Source of the DNA: Spizellomyces punctatus DAOM BR117
Taxonomy: Eukaryota > Chytridiomycota > Chytridiomycetes > Spizellomycetales > Spizellomycetaceae
NCBI RefSeq assembly: GCF_000182565.1
Contig: NW_015971541.1
Span: 186,001 to 250,000, forward strand
Direction of reading: 5' to 3'
Length of the DNA stretch: 64,000 nt
In this document: positions 1-10,930 of the stretch, piece after piece
How the letters are laid out: each line of letters opens with the position of its first letter
Position numbering within the stretch: position 1 is the first letter of the stretch
The notes under the pieces: generated by a model
The model's input: only the letters and a program-made list of their open reading frames with translations
The model's database searches: none
What the model was told of the DNA's origin: nothing
Translations under genes and position numbers: made by a program

Positions 1-1202
1 GCGGGAAAGGAAATGGACGAGACTAAGGCTGCTGCTAAAATTGGCGGTAAAGACGGCCTAGAAATGGCAGAAGCGAGATTCAAGTTGCCAACATGTCACG
101 TAAGCAAGCAAGCGCAGGCATTGGTTGAGCTGGCTCACCAAACCCTTGAGAGTGTTGCGACTGCCGATGACAGCAGGTGTGACTGGTGGTTGTTCAATTG
201 AACGCTTGTTTGTTGACCAGTCAACTGATTCTTTGATTATAGCAAAATCGAAGCCTTTTACTGTGCCCGAGATATTTTTGACTGCTACCGCGCGGTCATA
301 CCGGTCCATCATGCTGATTCACTGGAGAATATCCCCGGACGAACAATGCTGTTCTATAATGATTGCGAGTATATATGCTTTCATCTTCTCGCGATGGGGT
401 ACAAGTATAGCACACTTCTTCCGTATCCCTTGAAACAAATGGGAACGTTTCTGGACATGGTGCCAAGTTATCGCAAGTTGGGCGAAGGTTATTTTAGAAA
501 CCAATTGGTAGGGTGCACAACTTCTGCACAAATGGATCCTGGTTTTTATCCTTTTTCGTTGTGTTGTAGCGCAAACAGCGAGACGACCTCTTGGCTCGAT
601 TGGCCGAAGCGGGTGGCTTTGGGAGTCTTTCGGACGATATGCGCTGCGAGCAGGTTGAGAAGGCGATCAAAGCAGCGCTTTATCATTTGAATGGACTAGT
701 AAAAGCATGGAAGGTATGTCGTTTGTCAGAAATCGGTTCTGAGTGCGCGATTTAATGGGTAAGTAACACATATTTTAGCCGATTATGCCACTTGAGATAT
801 ATCTGAAGTCTATGGGCATTCTGGTGGACGTCATAATATCGGCGATATTGAATGATGTCGCGGAACGTTCGACCTGGACGAAGCAGGAAGGGCACCAACT
901 GCGGTATCTTATGTCACTGATAGACAAGACCGAAGCCCACTTTCATCGTGTATCCGGAGTTGGTAAAAACAAAGAGATAGAGAGAGTAAGCGTCATCGTG
1001 CAAGCCCTTTTCTTTTCATACTCCTGGTCCTAACCGAATATTCCAAAAGGCACCCATTCCGAAATATTCAAATCTATGGGAAGTTTATCGCGATATCACA
1101 GATATGTTGGAAGCTGCTTCACCCGAAGCTGTGTTAGAACGGATACGAAATACACTTGAGACGGTGGGCGGAAAGGACAACAATCAGGGACGTTTGCGAT
1201 AA
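1..1202 (+). CDS. ZW10: ZW10 homologue, C-terminal part (5' end outside window)
   Basis: ZW10/Dsl1-family tether, acting in the RZZ kinetochore complex in animals and in Golgi-to-ER vesicle tethering in most eukaryotes. Exons read as 1-176, 243-507, 570-713, 779-985 and 1050-1202; all junctions keep frame. Recognisable family stretches in order are FKLPTCHVS, a YNDCEYICFHLL segment matching the animal NNCMY-HHLLTLGH region, FLDMVPSYRKLG, and the C-terminal LEIYLKSMGILVD and LWEVYRDITDMLE. The protein ends in a basic GRLR. The N-terminal half lies left of the window. It converges on the following gene with about 65 bp between stops. The family call is firm; which of the two roles dominates here cannot be read from sequence. 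Confidence 0.85.
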
Positions 1203-1269
1203 CTGCAAGCTCGCTCCGCGTGACAATACAATATATTAATTCACTTGCAACTCGGCCCATAAACATATT

Positions 1270-1687
1270 TTACTTCCGCTTTTTGCCCTTCTTTGTGCCA
1301 TCAGCCTGTGGCGGCTTCGCTTTCCCTGTCAAGACTGGACGTACTGGATGAGAAAACAGCCAGGCCAGCAGTGTGCTCTGAATTACTCAACTTACCAGAC
1401 ACCCTTGGAGGTTTGCCCCTCTTTGTCATCTCCTCCTCCCTGGCAACCTTCATCTGCTGCCACACATCCACCAATTGCAATGTTCCTAACGAAGGATCCT
1501 GAGAGGCCAATTTGGTTGAGTCGACTCCAGGTGGATAATGCGTCAAGAGCTTTTGGCGGCGGGAGGTTATTGAGGGTGTAATAGGTCGGAGGAGCTCGAC
1601 ACCAGTACTCGCTTTATGGATCGCAGAGCGAAGGGTTTGTAGCGTTCCCAATCGGGAGGAAGGTGGTGGGAGTGGAATGGGAGCCAT
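1270..1687 (-). CDS. Probable mitochondrial small-subunit ribosomal protein (mS33/S27-like)
   Basis: Two exons, 1687-1396 and 1325-1270, joined across a 70-nt intron, give 115 residues. Splicing replaces a short tail with a lysine-rich end (KPPQADGTKKGKKRK) typical of ribosomal proteins. The N-terminal half contains LQTLRSAIHKASTG followed by a charged stretch and HYPPGVD. This resembles the Phe/Leu-x-Ile-x(n)-TG...YYPP pattern of fungal mS33 (Rsm27), and an Arg/Lys helix follows. Length fits the family (about 100-115 residues). Family assignment rests on weak, short similarity; another small mitoribosomal protein is possible. Confidence 0.5.
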
Positions 1688-1753
1688 GATTATTGTTAAT
1701 CTAAGATAAGATCAACGACTTTATATATATCTTTGGTGCACTCTCTGCATGCA

Positions 1754-2351
1754 ATGGACCGATCACGGCCTACGCTGGCAAACATGCTCAACGTCGATCT
1801 CAATTGGAATTTTGCTGCACTCCAACCGGTGGCGTAGCACGATCAGTGTGGCGCAGTGGGCGAATATCGCAAGGCCGCCATATCTTTCATGGCTGACATT
1901 GCCAGCATTGAGAGCGACGAAGGCGCAACTATAACCGTTTGCGCAGCTCATCAGTATGAGTGTTGTCCCTTTTGTTGTCTCGACTTTTTCGATGTCAACA
2001 ATGAGGCTCGAAACGCCGTTCGGATGAGCAAGGCAGTTCGACCTCCCTCGTCATCTCTAGGAGACGGTCGTCTCCGAACTGGCAAGGAGGTCCGCATGCT
2101 GGACAGGTCTGGGACGACACCACCAAACCATTTGGACGGACGGATAACTGGCATCATGATTGAAAAAGACGAGGAGAGCGATTTTGAGGGTCTCCTCTGC
2201 TACGTGATCGAATATAATGGTTCCGACAAGATGACGTACCCAGTAGACTGGGTTCATGAAGAGTGGATGGTCAATGCACAAGGGTAAGTACGTCCCTGCA
2301 TACAAGTATGTCAAGATGTTATCCGATGAGCAAGATTCGGATGAGGAGTGA
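1754..2351 (+). pseudogene. Uncharacterised ORF interrupted by an in-frame TAG and an apparent frameshift
   Basis: An ATG at 1754 opens a frame that hits TAG at 1835-1837, then stays open in the same frame to 2287. The open part has a Cys/His cluster (CAAHQYECCPFCCLDFF, about 1945-1995), followed by a segment rich in turn residues and a TYPVDWVHEEW motif reminiscent of a Tudor/chromo-like beta barrel. The continuation YVPAYKYVKML with an acidic SDEQDSDEE end (stop 2349-2351) is in the next frame. No ordinary intron removes the TAG: the only splice that starts at CCG|GTGGCG would be 18 nt, although a 54-nt intron from 1793 to 1846 is just possible. Either a recently broken gene or an unusual gene model. 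No family recognised. Confidence 0.4.
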
Positions 2352-2469
2352 AATTCCACTTGGAGAGAATCAACAGCAAGTAGATGAATCCACTGGTGAA
2401 TTAGGAATGATGTAAAAATAGATCTTTCTGCTTCCCCATAGCAAAATACGTATATACACGGTGAATATT

Positions 2470-4562
2470 CTAGCCAATTGATCCAGGTGCCATCAAAAAC
2501 TTATGCTTGATCAATAATCGCTCAATTCCATCAAGGCCTCTCACAAGCTGATCCATGGGAGGCCCAAAACTTAATCGAATGTAGTAATGGAAAGGGCTGT
2601 CAAAAAGCTCACGTCGGCGGCCTGGATTTATATCAAAGAAGATGCCCTGTAAAACATGGGAGAACGAGAACAACATATTTAGATGAGAAGACGGCTCTCA
2701 TGTCTTTCAGACATGGAAACAGGGCAACGAATTACCGGAACCACAATGACTTTCTCGTCCAATGCTTCTTCAAAGAAGGCGAGTCCATTGTTCAGGGGCT
2801 ACAGTGATGGAGGCTAGCTTAATAAAGCGGAATGATTTCACGTAAACCGTCTCCTACTCACCTCCGGCAGTGGGCGCAAATCCAGCCATATATAAAAGGT
2901 TGCCTTCGGCGGGTTAATAACTGGCAAATTCATCTGTGATAATCGTCCAATCACATAGTTCCGCTTGGCGAGGAAATGTCTCTGCAGCGCTTTGGCATCT
3001 GAAAGTACACGTTCGGGCTCCAAAAGGGGAATGGCCGCTTGTTGAAGTACATGATTCGCCCCTCCATCCATGAACGATCCAGCAGATGACAAGGACGAGA
3101 TAACGTCTTGCGGTCCAATTACCCAGCATACTCGCCAACCAGGAAGTCGAAAGTTTTTGGTGAGACCATCCACCCTGCGAAGAAATAAGATGAGCTCCTA
3201 TCCCTGCCCACATCATGGTATTCCTCGCGTACATAATTACGGGATCTTTGTTCACATCCTCAATGTGTTCCGCAGCGGACACTGTTCGTCCAAAATTTTC
3301 TGGACCGTTGGTGTAAATGTAATGGCTGTAAAACTGAATGGCAGTGGCAGAAGTGTCAAATCTTGTGGACAGGTTTCCTCCAAGGGTACATGATGACCCA
3401 CCTCATCCAGCACTAATGTAGTGTGATGTTCTTTTGCTATCCGAATCCATTCTTTCATCTCATCTCCCTCAACCAGCTGTCCAGTGGGGTTTGCAGGATT
3501 GCTGCAGACGATGACGCCTAGGCCACGATCTGCTACCTCCTGGCGTAAAAACTCGGGAGACACATGGAATCCAGTCTCAGGATGAAGGGGTGTCGGGATA
3601 GGTACAAATCGCTTGAATATCTTGCAAAATCATGAGGCTTCAAACAAGCATAGTCACATGCATAACACTACTCTTACCCCTAAAAGTTGCTCATATGCAG
3701 TGTACTCTGGCAGGAAAAAACCGACATTCGCGTCCCCAATCACGCCCGCAATTCTTGTCAAACCCGCTCGTCCTCCGGGAACAATGCACACGTTTTCGTG
3801 AGTATATTTGGATTGTTTTCCTTGTCGATAACGGACGTTGTAGAGGTTTGCGACGGCCTCTCTTAAGGATCTGACCCCAGACACGGGTGCATCTGGCAGA
3901 GGAGAAGTCAAGTGAATCAGTTTTCCTGATGGTCAGTGATGCTAAAATAACTCACATTCGAATTCCTCCTCCTTGAGATGCAATTGCATTGGTTTCTCTG
4001 GCGCATTTTCAATATGACCGACCTCGGGCGCTCCCTAATAAATTAAATGAGAGGTTTTGCCTTGTAGGACCACAGCAGCCAAAGTCGCACCTGCCCAAAG
4101 TTTCCCCAAGTTTTATCTTCAGATGACCAGCCTTTCTTGGATGCCCTTCAGAAAGCTCGTTGATATCAAGAAAGCCCGGTCGTAATCAGATTGAAATGGC
4201 CGTAAATACCTGTCCATCACATAAATTACACCAGTGTTTGACGGATGCTAAGTGAATGCGTCCATGTAAGTCGTATCTCATAGAGATCTAAGAAGCATAC
4301 AGAGTAAGTCCTACCTCTATAGTCGGAGTCGAATTCAGCCGATTAGATCCGCCGCCATGCACATTACCCTTATATTCTCTCAAAACCTGATGTGCTTCAG
4401 AGTCCTTTTCAGAGCCGCGAATTTGGCGGATAACTGCATTGACTGCGTTCTGTACAGTCATTTTATGCTAGATGTAAAAAGGCCGTATGAGTACGACATT
4501 GCTAGGATTTCAATGAAATGAGAGCGTACTTGATGCATCTCTTGTGAAGGTTGTTCAGGCAT
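2470..4562 (-). CDS. PLP-dependent aminotransferase, class I/II fold
   Basis: Multi-exon gene starting with MPEQPSQEMHQ at 4562; introns separate at least eight exons. Fold-type I landmarks in order: substrate-entry region WGNFGQGAPEVGHIE, a PDAPVSGVRSLREAVANLYN segment, NPANPTGQ around 3500 (cofactor-binding Asn), LVLDE (the Asp that contacts the pyridine nitrogen), HYIYTNGPENFG, and DGLTKNFRLPGWRVCW around 3160-3130 with the Schiff-base lysine in TKNFR. The end contains YYIRLSFG, placing the carboxylate-binding Arg. The substrate cannot be told; the GWRVCW/GGANHVLQQAAIPLL pattern is seen in several bacterial-like and lower-eukaryote aminotransferases. Probably soluble. Confidence 0.85.
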
Positions 4563-4940
4563 TATGAACGTTGGTAGCTACTGGCAGTCTGCAAGTCGCA
4601 AGGTCAGGAAGTCGATTGGGTACGAATTTAAGTAAGTTCGATCATCGAAGCATGACGTCATGACTGGAAATCGCAACTGAAAGCCACGGTCATTTGCTCT
4701 GGCTAGAGGCTACTGATTTCTTGCCTGTATTTGAATCGAACAAAGAGTTGGGAAAGGGCAGCGCAGGATGTGCAAGCTGTTGAACATGATGTTCACACAT
4801 GATGTTCACACATATTCGAAAGGCTTTAAGCATTACAAGAATGCCCCTTTGCGGAAATTGCCAGCATCAGTAGGTTACAAGCATCCGGAAGGCCAAATCT
4901 CTGACGGACTCATATACACAGACACACGCACACATAAAAA
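4563..4940. other. Intergenic, shared upstream/downstream region
   Basis: Non-coding stretch between the aminotransferase start and the 3' end of the next minus-strand gene. It holds one short tandem repeat (listed separately) and a CACACACA-like run near 4920. Nothing else was recognised. Confidence 0.6.
4785..4810. repeat. Two perfect copies of a 13-bp unit
   Basis: The unit CATGATGTTCACA occurs twice head to tail (4785-4797, 4798-4810), upstream of the aminotransferase gene. Probably a chance microduplication; no regulatory role can be claimed. Confidence 0.85.
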
Positions 4941-5515
4941 CTAGCATAACATGCGATATCTTTGCATTCTACTCAGTGTTTTATAATATAACCAGAAAGA
5001 ACTTCCGCGTTGCACTAGAAGAATGTACTCCATTTTTTCTGTCCATACGTCACTGGCTATAGAAGCATCCCCGCCATCATCCACCATGCCGCTTGAACGA
5101 TTATAGGAGAGCTTTCGAAATGGTACTGAGGCGATGATAGGGAATTCCTCCAAGACCTCGTTGATGAAGCATCCTAACAGTGCAAACTCACTCTGGAAGT
5201 GTACACCGGTACCAGAAAGACCTCGAATCCTGGGTAATCGAGGGACTTACCTTACGGCAGTGTCATAGAACATATTCGTACCGACCCACTCATGAAAGTA
5301 ACGTTATGTTCATCTATCCGTCGACATCATTCATCCCATCTGTCATGCTGTATAATGGGTATGAAAACGATACTCATACATGCATCGCCATGACCACCCA
5401 TCCGATAAATGCAGTTAAATATGACCTCTTTAGGCCACCGTCAAATGTTCATGCCCAGATAAGATTACTCGTTGTATCGAATGCTCGCGACGTACCCAGA
5501 TGTATTCGACGCCAT
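4941..5515 (-). CDS. Small predicted membrane-anchored protein, no family recognised
   Basis: Four exons (5515-5496, 5425-5380, 5288-5251, 5229-4941) join in frame into about 130 residues. After MASNTSGSY comes a hydrophobic stretch LTAFIGWVVMAM that can span or dip into a membrane. A mixed segment follows, containing WVGTNMFYDTAVR, HFQSEFALLGCFINEV and EEFPIIASVPF, and then a short basic tail. The three introns have GT..AG ends and consistent phases, which is the main support for a gene, since no single ORF here exceeds 70 codons. No relative recalled. The final acceptor at 5289-5290 (CATGAG) is unusual, so exon 3 may be placed slightly wrong. Confidence 0.45.
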
Positions 5516-6248
5516 GATGTTAATCAAATTTGCTATCCCGCTTGCAATTGTTAATACCTGACTCGACCACCGTTGATGTCAAAGATAAATAGACGCTTGT
5601 GGGATGCATCTGCTGAACCTTGGTCTGACATACCTTGTGTAAACGCACGAATCCATCATATTGCAACATGAAAGGGTGTATACTTCATTACTGCCACCAA
5701 CAAGGGATCCGATGACGTTCCTGTACCGATGCTCCAAAGACCTTGAGTGTATCCGACATTTTTACTTATCGCCCGATATCAGTGTAAATATTCACATCAT
5801 TGTAAAAAAGTATTCTAAACGGGTAACGAATGCACCGCATCTTAGCCTGCTTGAATAAGTAAGTTGAAATGCCCATCAGGTCGTTTGGCATCAGATTCCG
5901 GATTCAAAACGTTGGGTCCGATTCCATATTGTTTCATTGAACCAGTACATGCTAGTGTTGACCAAGCCTTTCATACTGCAGTATAATAAGTAGGTATCCG
6001 TACCTACTGCTACATGCTGTTACACCAATAGTTCGAGAGGAGAACTATAGTTTTGAGTCCTTGTCGACAAAATTTTGGTGGCCTATTTCAATAAATGTAC
6101 AGGTATGTAATAAGTATCGCTAACTCGAATGTAAGTAGGAGTTATCATGAAGGTTGCTTCGTGTGTCACGTGGCTACCCAAAGGTAAGCTCATCGCATTC
6201 CTGGGCTTCACTGCCCAGATCAAGTGATCTGGATAGTGACCGTCTTCA
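5516..6248. other. Intergenic
   Basis: About 730 bp without a supportable gene. Short open frames on both strands show no family signature or splice-consistent extension. The right part should contain the promoter of the Kanadaptin gene. Confidence 0.5.
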
Positions 6249-8730
6249 ATGTCGTCGCCGAAATTCGCGGTTCCAGGGCTACCGGCTTCCAAAGTTACAG
6301 CAGAGGCGGGTATTTCATCAGTTCATGAAACGGCAATCGAATCAGAGAATGCCACCAAGGAGGAAGCTACCGACGACTTTGTAAACCCGGGTTTGCCTGC
6401 GTCCAAGCTCACCGAGAACTCAACGGAGAATGCCAGAGTGCAGAAAAAGGGGGAAGCTGCACCTCAAACTATTGAGAGAGCACCGCAATCTCGTCCTGAA
6501 GCGCCGCCCTTGAACTACGAGCCACCGGAATGGTCTGCAGCACCGAAGGAGGAGCGATATTTTGAGGTGCGAACGGGCTTGTAGATTGTAATAATGAATG
6601 ACTTTCTCACTACCTTCGGGATTTAGGTCTTGAAGGGTGGACAAATCATACACCGAACTCCATCAATATCGAAGCCCATGCTCGTTGTTGGTAAGTTTGC
6701 AACTATTTATTATATGATGTACTTGTCCTTCAACGATTGGCTAGGTCGTCTACCCATTTGCGATATCGAGTTGGAGCATGCGGTATGGTTCGTTCTTAAG
6801 GTCGCATTATTAAAGAAGGTTAGGCGGATTCCGCTGATTACTATATTGTGTCTAGAGCATATCACGATACCACGCGGTGATTCAGTTCAAAGGAGATGGT
6901 GAGTATGGAAAACTTTACTTCACCAGATGACTAATGGGAATAACATCTTGGAGGACAGGCACGGCATATGTTTATGACTTGGGGAGCACCCATGGAACGT
7001 TTTTAAACAAAGTGAGCAGGCTGTCCATCCGAGCAGATCGTAGAATTGTATCTCATCTATGATGAATTGTGACTTCGTAGAGCGAACTTCCGAAGGGCTC
7101 TTATCAACGTCTACGGGTGGGAGGTATATGTTCGGGTGATGGTTGCTATTCTCTGAGGTTTGCTTACGCGGTGATTGCCAGATATGTTACGGTTTGGAGC
7201 AAGTACACGCATATACATATTCCAAGGAGAGGGAGAGCAAGTGGAAGAAATAAAACGTGCCCCCGTGCCACGTAAGCAGCTAGCACAAGCGGAAAGCACT
7301 GGCGTGACATGGTACGCCCCGCTTTGGACTGCTCGGTAACACTGCATTGCCTGACCCACTTTTTGCAGGGGGTTCGGAGAAGATGCCTCAGAAGAAGACC
7401 AACCAGTCGAATATGATTTGCCAGAGAATGATAATACGGCTGTCGATGAAAACGCATATTACTACGCCGATCCAAGAAAGGCTTTGCGTTTATGGTTGGA
7501 AGCACGTGGTTATGATATGGAATTCCGGGTCGAGGAGGAAGGGCATGGACGAGACCGGGGCTACGTTGCTAGAATCGAACTACCAGTTGAAGTGGGATAT
7601 GGGGCTGCGCTTCAGGGTGTGGGGCACGGACGTCGGAAGAAGGAGGCGGAGAACGATGCGGCTTTGGATGCCTGTATCAAGCTGGATAAGCGGGGAGTTT
7701 TGCGGTCGAATAGGGCGGAGCAGGCTGAAGCAGGTACGTTTCTTTAGTCTTGAAACAGGTATTGGCAAAACTCGGGTCTCAAGCACCCGGACACTTTAGA
7801 AAGAAATCGTATGAAAGCGCTTCTCGGGGATGAGGACGAGTCAGAGGATTCATTTTATGATCGAACCAAACGCAGTGAGTCCAGTCATGCTAAGTTGTGC
7901 ACTTTGTGCGACGCTCATGTATGCCCACTACAATAAGCGGGAAAATCGAAAACGTTACCAAAGAAAAGTGCACCTGCCAAAGCCGAAACTTACGAATCTC
8001 TCCTCAAGAAGCGAGATGCTGTACTCGCTGACATTGCAGATATTCAACGACAGGTGGAGGCAGACGCGGAATCCAAAGCTGATGGAGACGCAGACCAAGA
8101 CGAGCTTGATCAAGTTATGCTTGCCTTGCACAGCAAAGAAGCATCACAAGCTAAAGAGACTTTGAAGAGAAAGATCCCACCTTTGCAAAAGGTTGGATGG
8201 CAACTATGTCTTCTGGCTTGTGATGCAATCTGCTAATTCTGGTCATATGAGAATAGGAAGTTGAACGGTTGAACAAGTTGATTAAACTGGTTGCGCCAAC
8301 TTCAATTAGCTTACCGGCACCTCCGCCTGCAGCGACACAAAGTACCCAACCTGCGGACGCAAAAAGGACGAAGCCATTGCCTGGACCCTCACCAATATCT
8401 CAACCCCCAGCTGTGCAACAGATGCCTCCATCATCACAGGAACACAAAACCACGGATGATGACGAGGACATTCCGTCTCCAAAGTACGGTCTAGTGATAC
8501 CACAACCACCACTCACGGGCAATGGTAAAAGGAAAGAACCAGACAGTACGTCAAATGGAAAACCAGAACGAGATCCGACGAAACGACGAAGGGTTTATGG
8601 CGTGTTAACTCAAGCGCAGGTTGAAGAACATGAACAGGTGGAAAAGGAGGAGGCTGTGGATTGGATCGCGCCGGGGGGAAACGTTACAGATGCTGATGTT
8701 GCAAAGTCTAACGCGGCTTATGGGTATTGA
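6249..8730 (+). CDS. Kanadaptin (SLC4A1AP) homologue: FHA plus dsRNA-binding-like domain
   Basis: Eleven exons: 6249-6566, 6627-6690, 6745-6782, 6856-6898, 6959-7011, 7081-7123, 7182-7311, 7369-7733, 7800-7874, 7938-8191, 8257-8730. A disordered N-terminus ends in LNYEPPEWSA, the family's entry motif. The FHA domain follows with RLPICDIELEHASISRYHAV and the phosphothreonine-binding STHGTFLNK. Next come a dsRBD-like region (PRKALRLWLEARGYD..., EAENDAALDACIKLDKRG), the acidic DEDESEDSFYDRTKR block, a coiled coil (YESLLKKRDAVLADI) and a C-terminal KRRRVYG nuclear-type basic patch. Kanadaptin is a nuclear, splicing-associated protein in animals. Order and length match the family well. The 66-nt intron at 7734-7799 was preferred over a 25-nt alternative because only it keeps frame. 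Confidence 0.9.
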
Positions 8731-9195
8731 AAAGTCATTGTTCTATATAAAGAAATGTGCATAGTTCGCAGGACGTGGATTTACTCCAATACGTATCCTC
8801 TGCCTTTGCTGGTTCTCACGTATTTCTGGATTAGCAAGTCAATCCTCGACTTTCTAACCCTATGCAAAACCAGGCTTGCTCCTAACCCACGCGCTACAAT
8901 CGTTGAATGTATACAGAACCGCGGCCTTGTAGAGACTATTTGCTGCACAGCAGATTTCTGAGCCATACCATGGCCTCTACCAAATCAATGCAGGTACACA
9001 GCATGTATTGCGGGGATAGGTTTGTTGCGATAAGTGAAAAGACGGGCCAGCAGGAGATACTGTCGTCAATTATAAAATCATAACTGCGATCAAGCCAGTG
9101 ACTACATTCTCTCTTCTTTAACTGCTTTTACTGATCGCCCACATCGATTGTCAAATGTAATAATGTACTACTGGTGATGTGATGGGCCGCGTTTA
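8731..9195. other. Intergenic, left border of the gene-poor accessory stretch
   Basis: No gene recognised. Overlapping open frames of about 60 codons on both strands (8755-8966) mirror one another and have no family features. Intact genes do not resume until 15.4 kb. Confidence 0.5.
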
Positions 9196-9240
9196 GTACC
9201 TGACTAGTAGTAGCGGGCGTGGTGCATCCACGCCAGGTAC
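9196..9240. repeat. Nested inverted repeat (hairpin or element end)
   Basis: GTACCTG at 9196-9202 is the exact reverse complement of CAGGTAC at 9234-9240. Inside lies a second inverted pair, GGCGTGG (9216-9222) and CCACGCC (9228-9234), around a 5-nt loop. It sits at the left edge of the region of decayed genes. It could be a transcript hairpin, a scar of a mobile element, or chance. Confidence 0.7.
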
Positions 9241-9599
9241 GTTGACGTATTTATTTAATGATTGATGTGGGGGATAAAGGTTAAAGAAGAAGAGAAGGAG
9301 CAGGGAGAGAGATGCGCATCCGGTAGGCAGCGTTCCCCGATTATCTTCCTCCTCACCGTAGCCCTCCTGTATATATGCGCGGATTCTTCCCTTAGTAGCG
9401 CATTAGCTTCGATGGACCGTACATTACAGCTAGATCAAGTCACCTATATGCATTGCCCGCACATACACCGTCTTCCTATGCGAGGCACCGGCAAGGAGAC
9501 TCCGAAATCCGCTCAAGAGTCTCCAGGATGTATCGTGCCTCGTCATCCCCGGCATTTGTGCTGCAGCAACTCGGACATGTGCTTTTATACCACTCATGT

Positions 9600-10140
9600 G
9601 GCTAATGAGCATGACGCGAGACTGGAGGTTGATGCAGGATGTCGGCTAGTTCTCTCGCGTGTGGAATCATAACGTCTTCGGTTTTCCTATCGAACCCGAT
9701 GTACAAAACATCGGTACTTTGAGAGCGGGAAAACACCATCGGGGAGCCACTAAACATCGTTACTTTACTCGTCTGCCCAGAACATGGGTACATTCGCGCG
9801 AAGACCGACCTGCCGCCGTAGACTTTGTTCGGTCCTTGTACGGATTATAGCCGCTCCTGCCGAGTCCCGTATACATATATTCGATACGTTGTTGGGGAAC
9901 GGTGCGTCAATTGATACTATTGCAGCGCCTGCTTTGAGAATAACCAACTATGCGATGGGGAAATACAGGCATCAGCTCATAATAACAGCTACGCGACATC
10001 CTGTTAAACCGTGGGTTCAAGATCCAAAGCGGTGCTCTAACTCGCTATACGTCAACATATGCTCACCATCTTCCACGGCATGCCTCTCGAGACATTTCTT
10101 GGGCGTTCGAACAAATGACGGAGGCGCCTAGTTTTCTGAT
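9600..10140 (-). pseudogene. Decayed NRPS-type adenylation (AMP-binding) domain
   Basis: Read on the minus strand, successive frames match the N-terminal half of an adenylation domain. From about 10140 down: AVEDGEHMLTYSELEHRF (family: A-x-DGE-x-LTYxEL-xx-RxN), TGCRVAVIM, ILKAGAAIVSIDAPFPNN (core A2, usually LKAGAAYVPIDP), a DSAGAAIIRT stretch, and DVLYIGF...VMIPHAREL near 9700-9650. The last corresponds to core A3 with the Ser/Thr/Gly-rich ATP loop destroyed and the VMIPHR-type tail preserved. Several stops and frame changes separate the pieces, and no C-terminal A4-A10 region was found. It cannot encode an enzyme. An acyl-CoA ligase relic is less likely because of the IP-H tail. Confidence 0.65.
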
Positions 10141-10479
10141 CAATCGGTTGCCGGAAGCCGCAACCCTGGAAGGATATCTGAATGCTGGAAATCAAACCTA
10201 AGAAGAACGCTATATAATCATTGTAAAGAATCTGTGCAAATAATAATGTTATACTTATTAGATAATATACATAACAATATACGGCATCGAGCTTCTTTAT
10301 TTCTTTTCCTTCCTACTCTAAATCAATGATGCCTCTTTTACTTCTTTTTAACATCATTAGCATACCTATATCTATTACTCGTTGTCTCGTATGAAACACA
10401 CCGTAATCGGAATAGATTATACAAGAATCAAGGGAGCTTTCATTCGCTACCCAGTTAAAGATTTACCAGTCATCGAAGG

Positions 10480-10930
10480 TGGACGGCTTTTGGTTGTCAT
10501 TTGAGTGGTGTTCGATGAGTTGCAAAGTCGTCTAAACAAATTCCTCAAGTAATCAAGACGTGATACGTATCTCTATATCTCAGCGATGCGGCATATTGCG
10601 CCTGGTCAATCCAAGACCATTATGCGCAACAGGTGGTAGATAGGTTGGGACTCAGGAGTGGAGATCGACCGACGCACGTCTGGGACCCAGGTTGAGGTGC
10701 CCATCGACACCAGCTGAATAGGACTGCGTACGATGGAAAGTAACACTCGACAAGTGGGGTGCTGGCGTCTTAAATCCCTCTGCAGGGGACAGTAGGGCTA
10801 TTACAATAACAAAATAGTATTCAGACTCTAGAGCACATCTTGAAGGTGGGCGGTTAGTCATCAACTGTTCAACTTGACAGGTGGAATGCAGACTCCAACG
10901 TCCGCGACAACGGTGAACCTGCTGTCGCAC
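10480..10930 (-). pseudogene. Possible relic of an NRPS condensation-domain end
   Basis: Upstream (on the minus strand) of the adenylation relic, and separated by about 350 bp, the minus strand reads as a hydrophobic strand EYYFVIVIALLS (about 10840), then VDGHLNLGP, and further on LLEEFV-x-TTLQLIE (about 10540). The last resembles the LLxQFExVLxQL helix that closes condensation domains just before an A domain. Similarity is short and interrupted by stops; position and orientation relative to the A-domain relic are the main argument. Confidence 0.25.

Noticed and set aside
9995-10065. tRNA-like text on the minus strand (TATAGCGAGTTAGAGCA followed by GCTTTGGATCTTGAA)
   Set aside because: Acceptor and T stems do not pair, and the same bases read as the LTYSELEHRF motif of the adenylation-domain relic, which explains them better.
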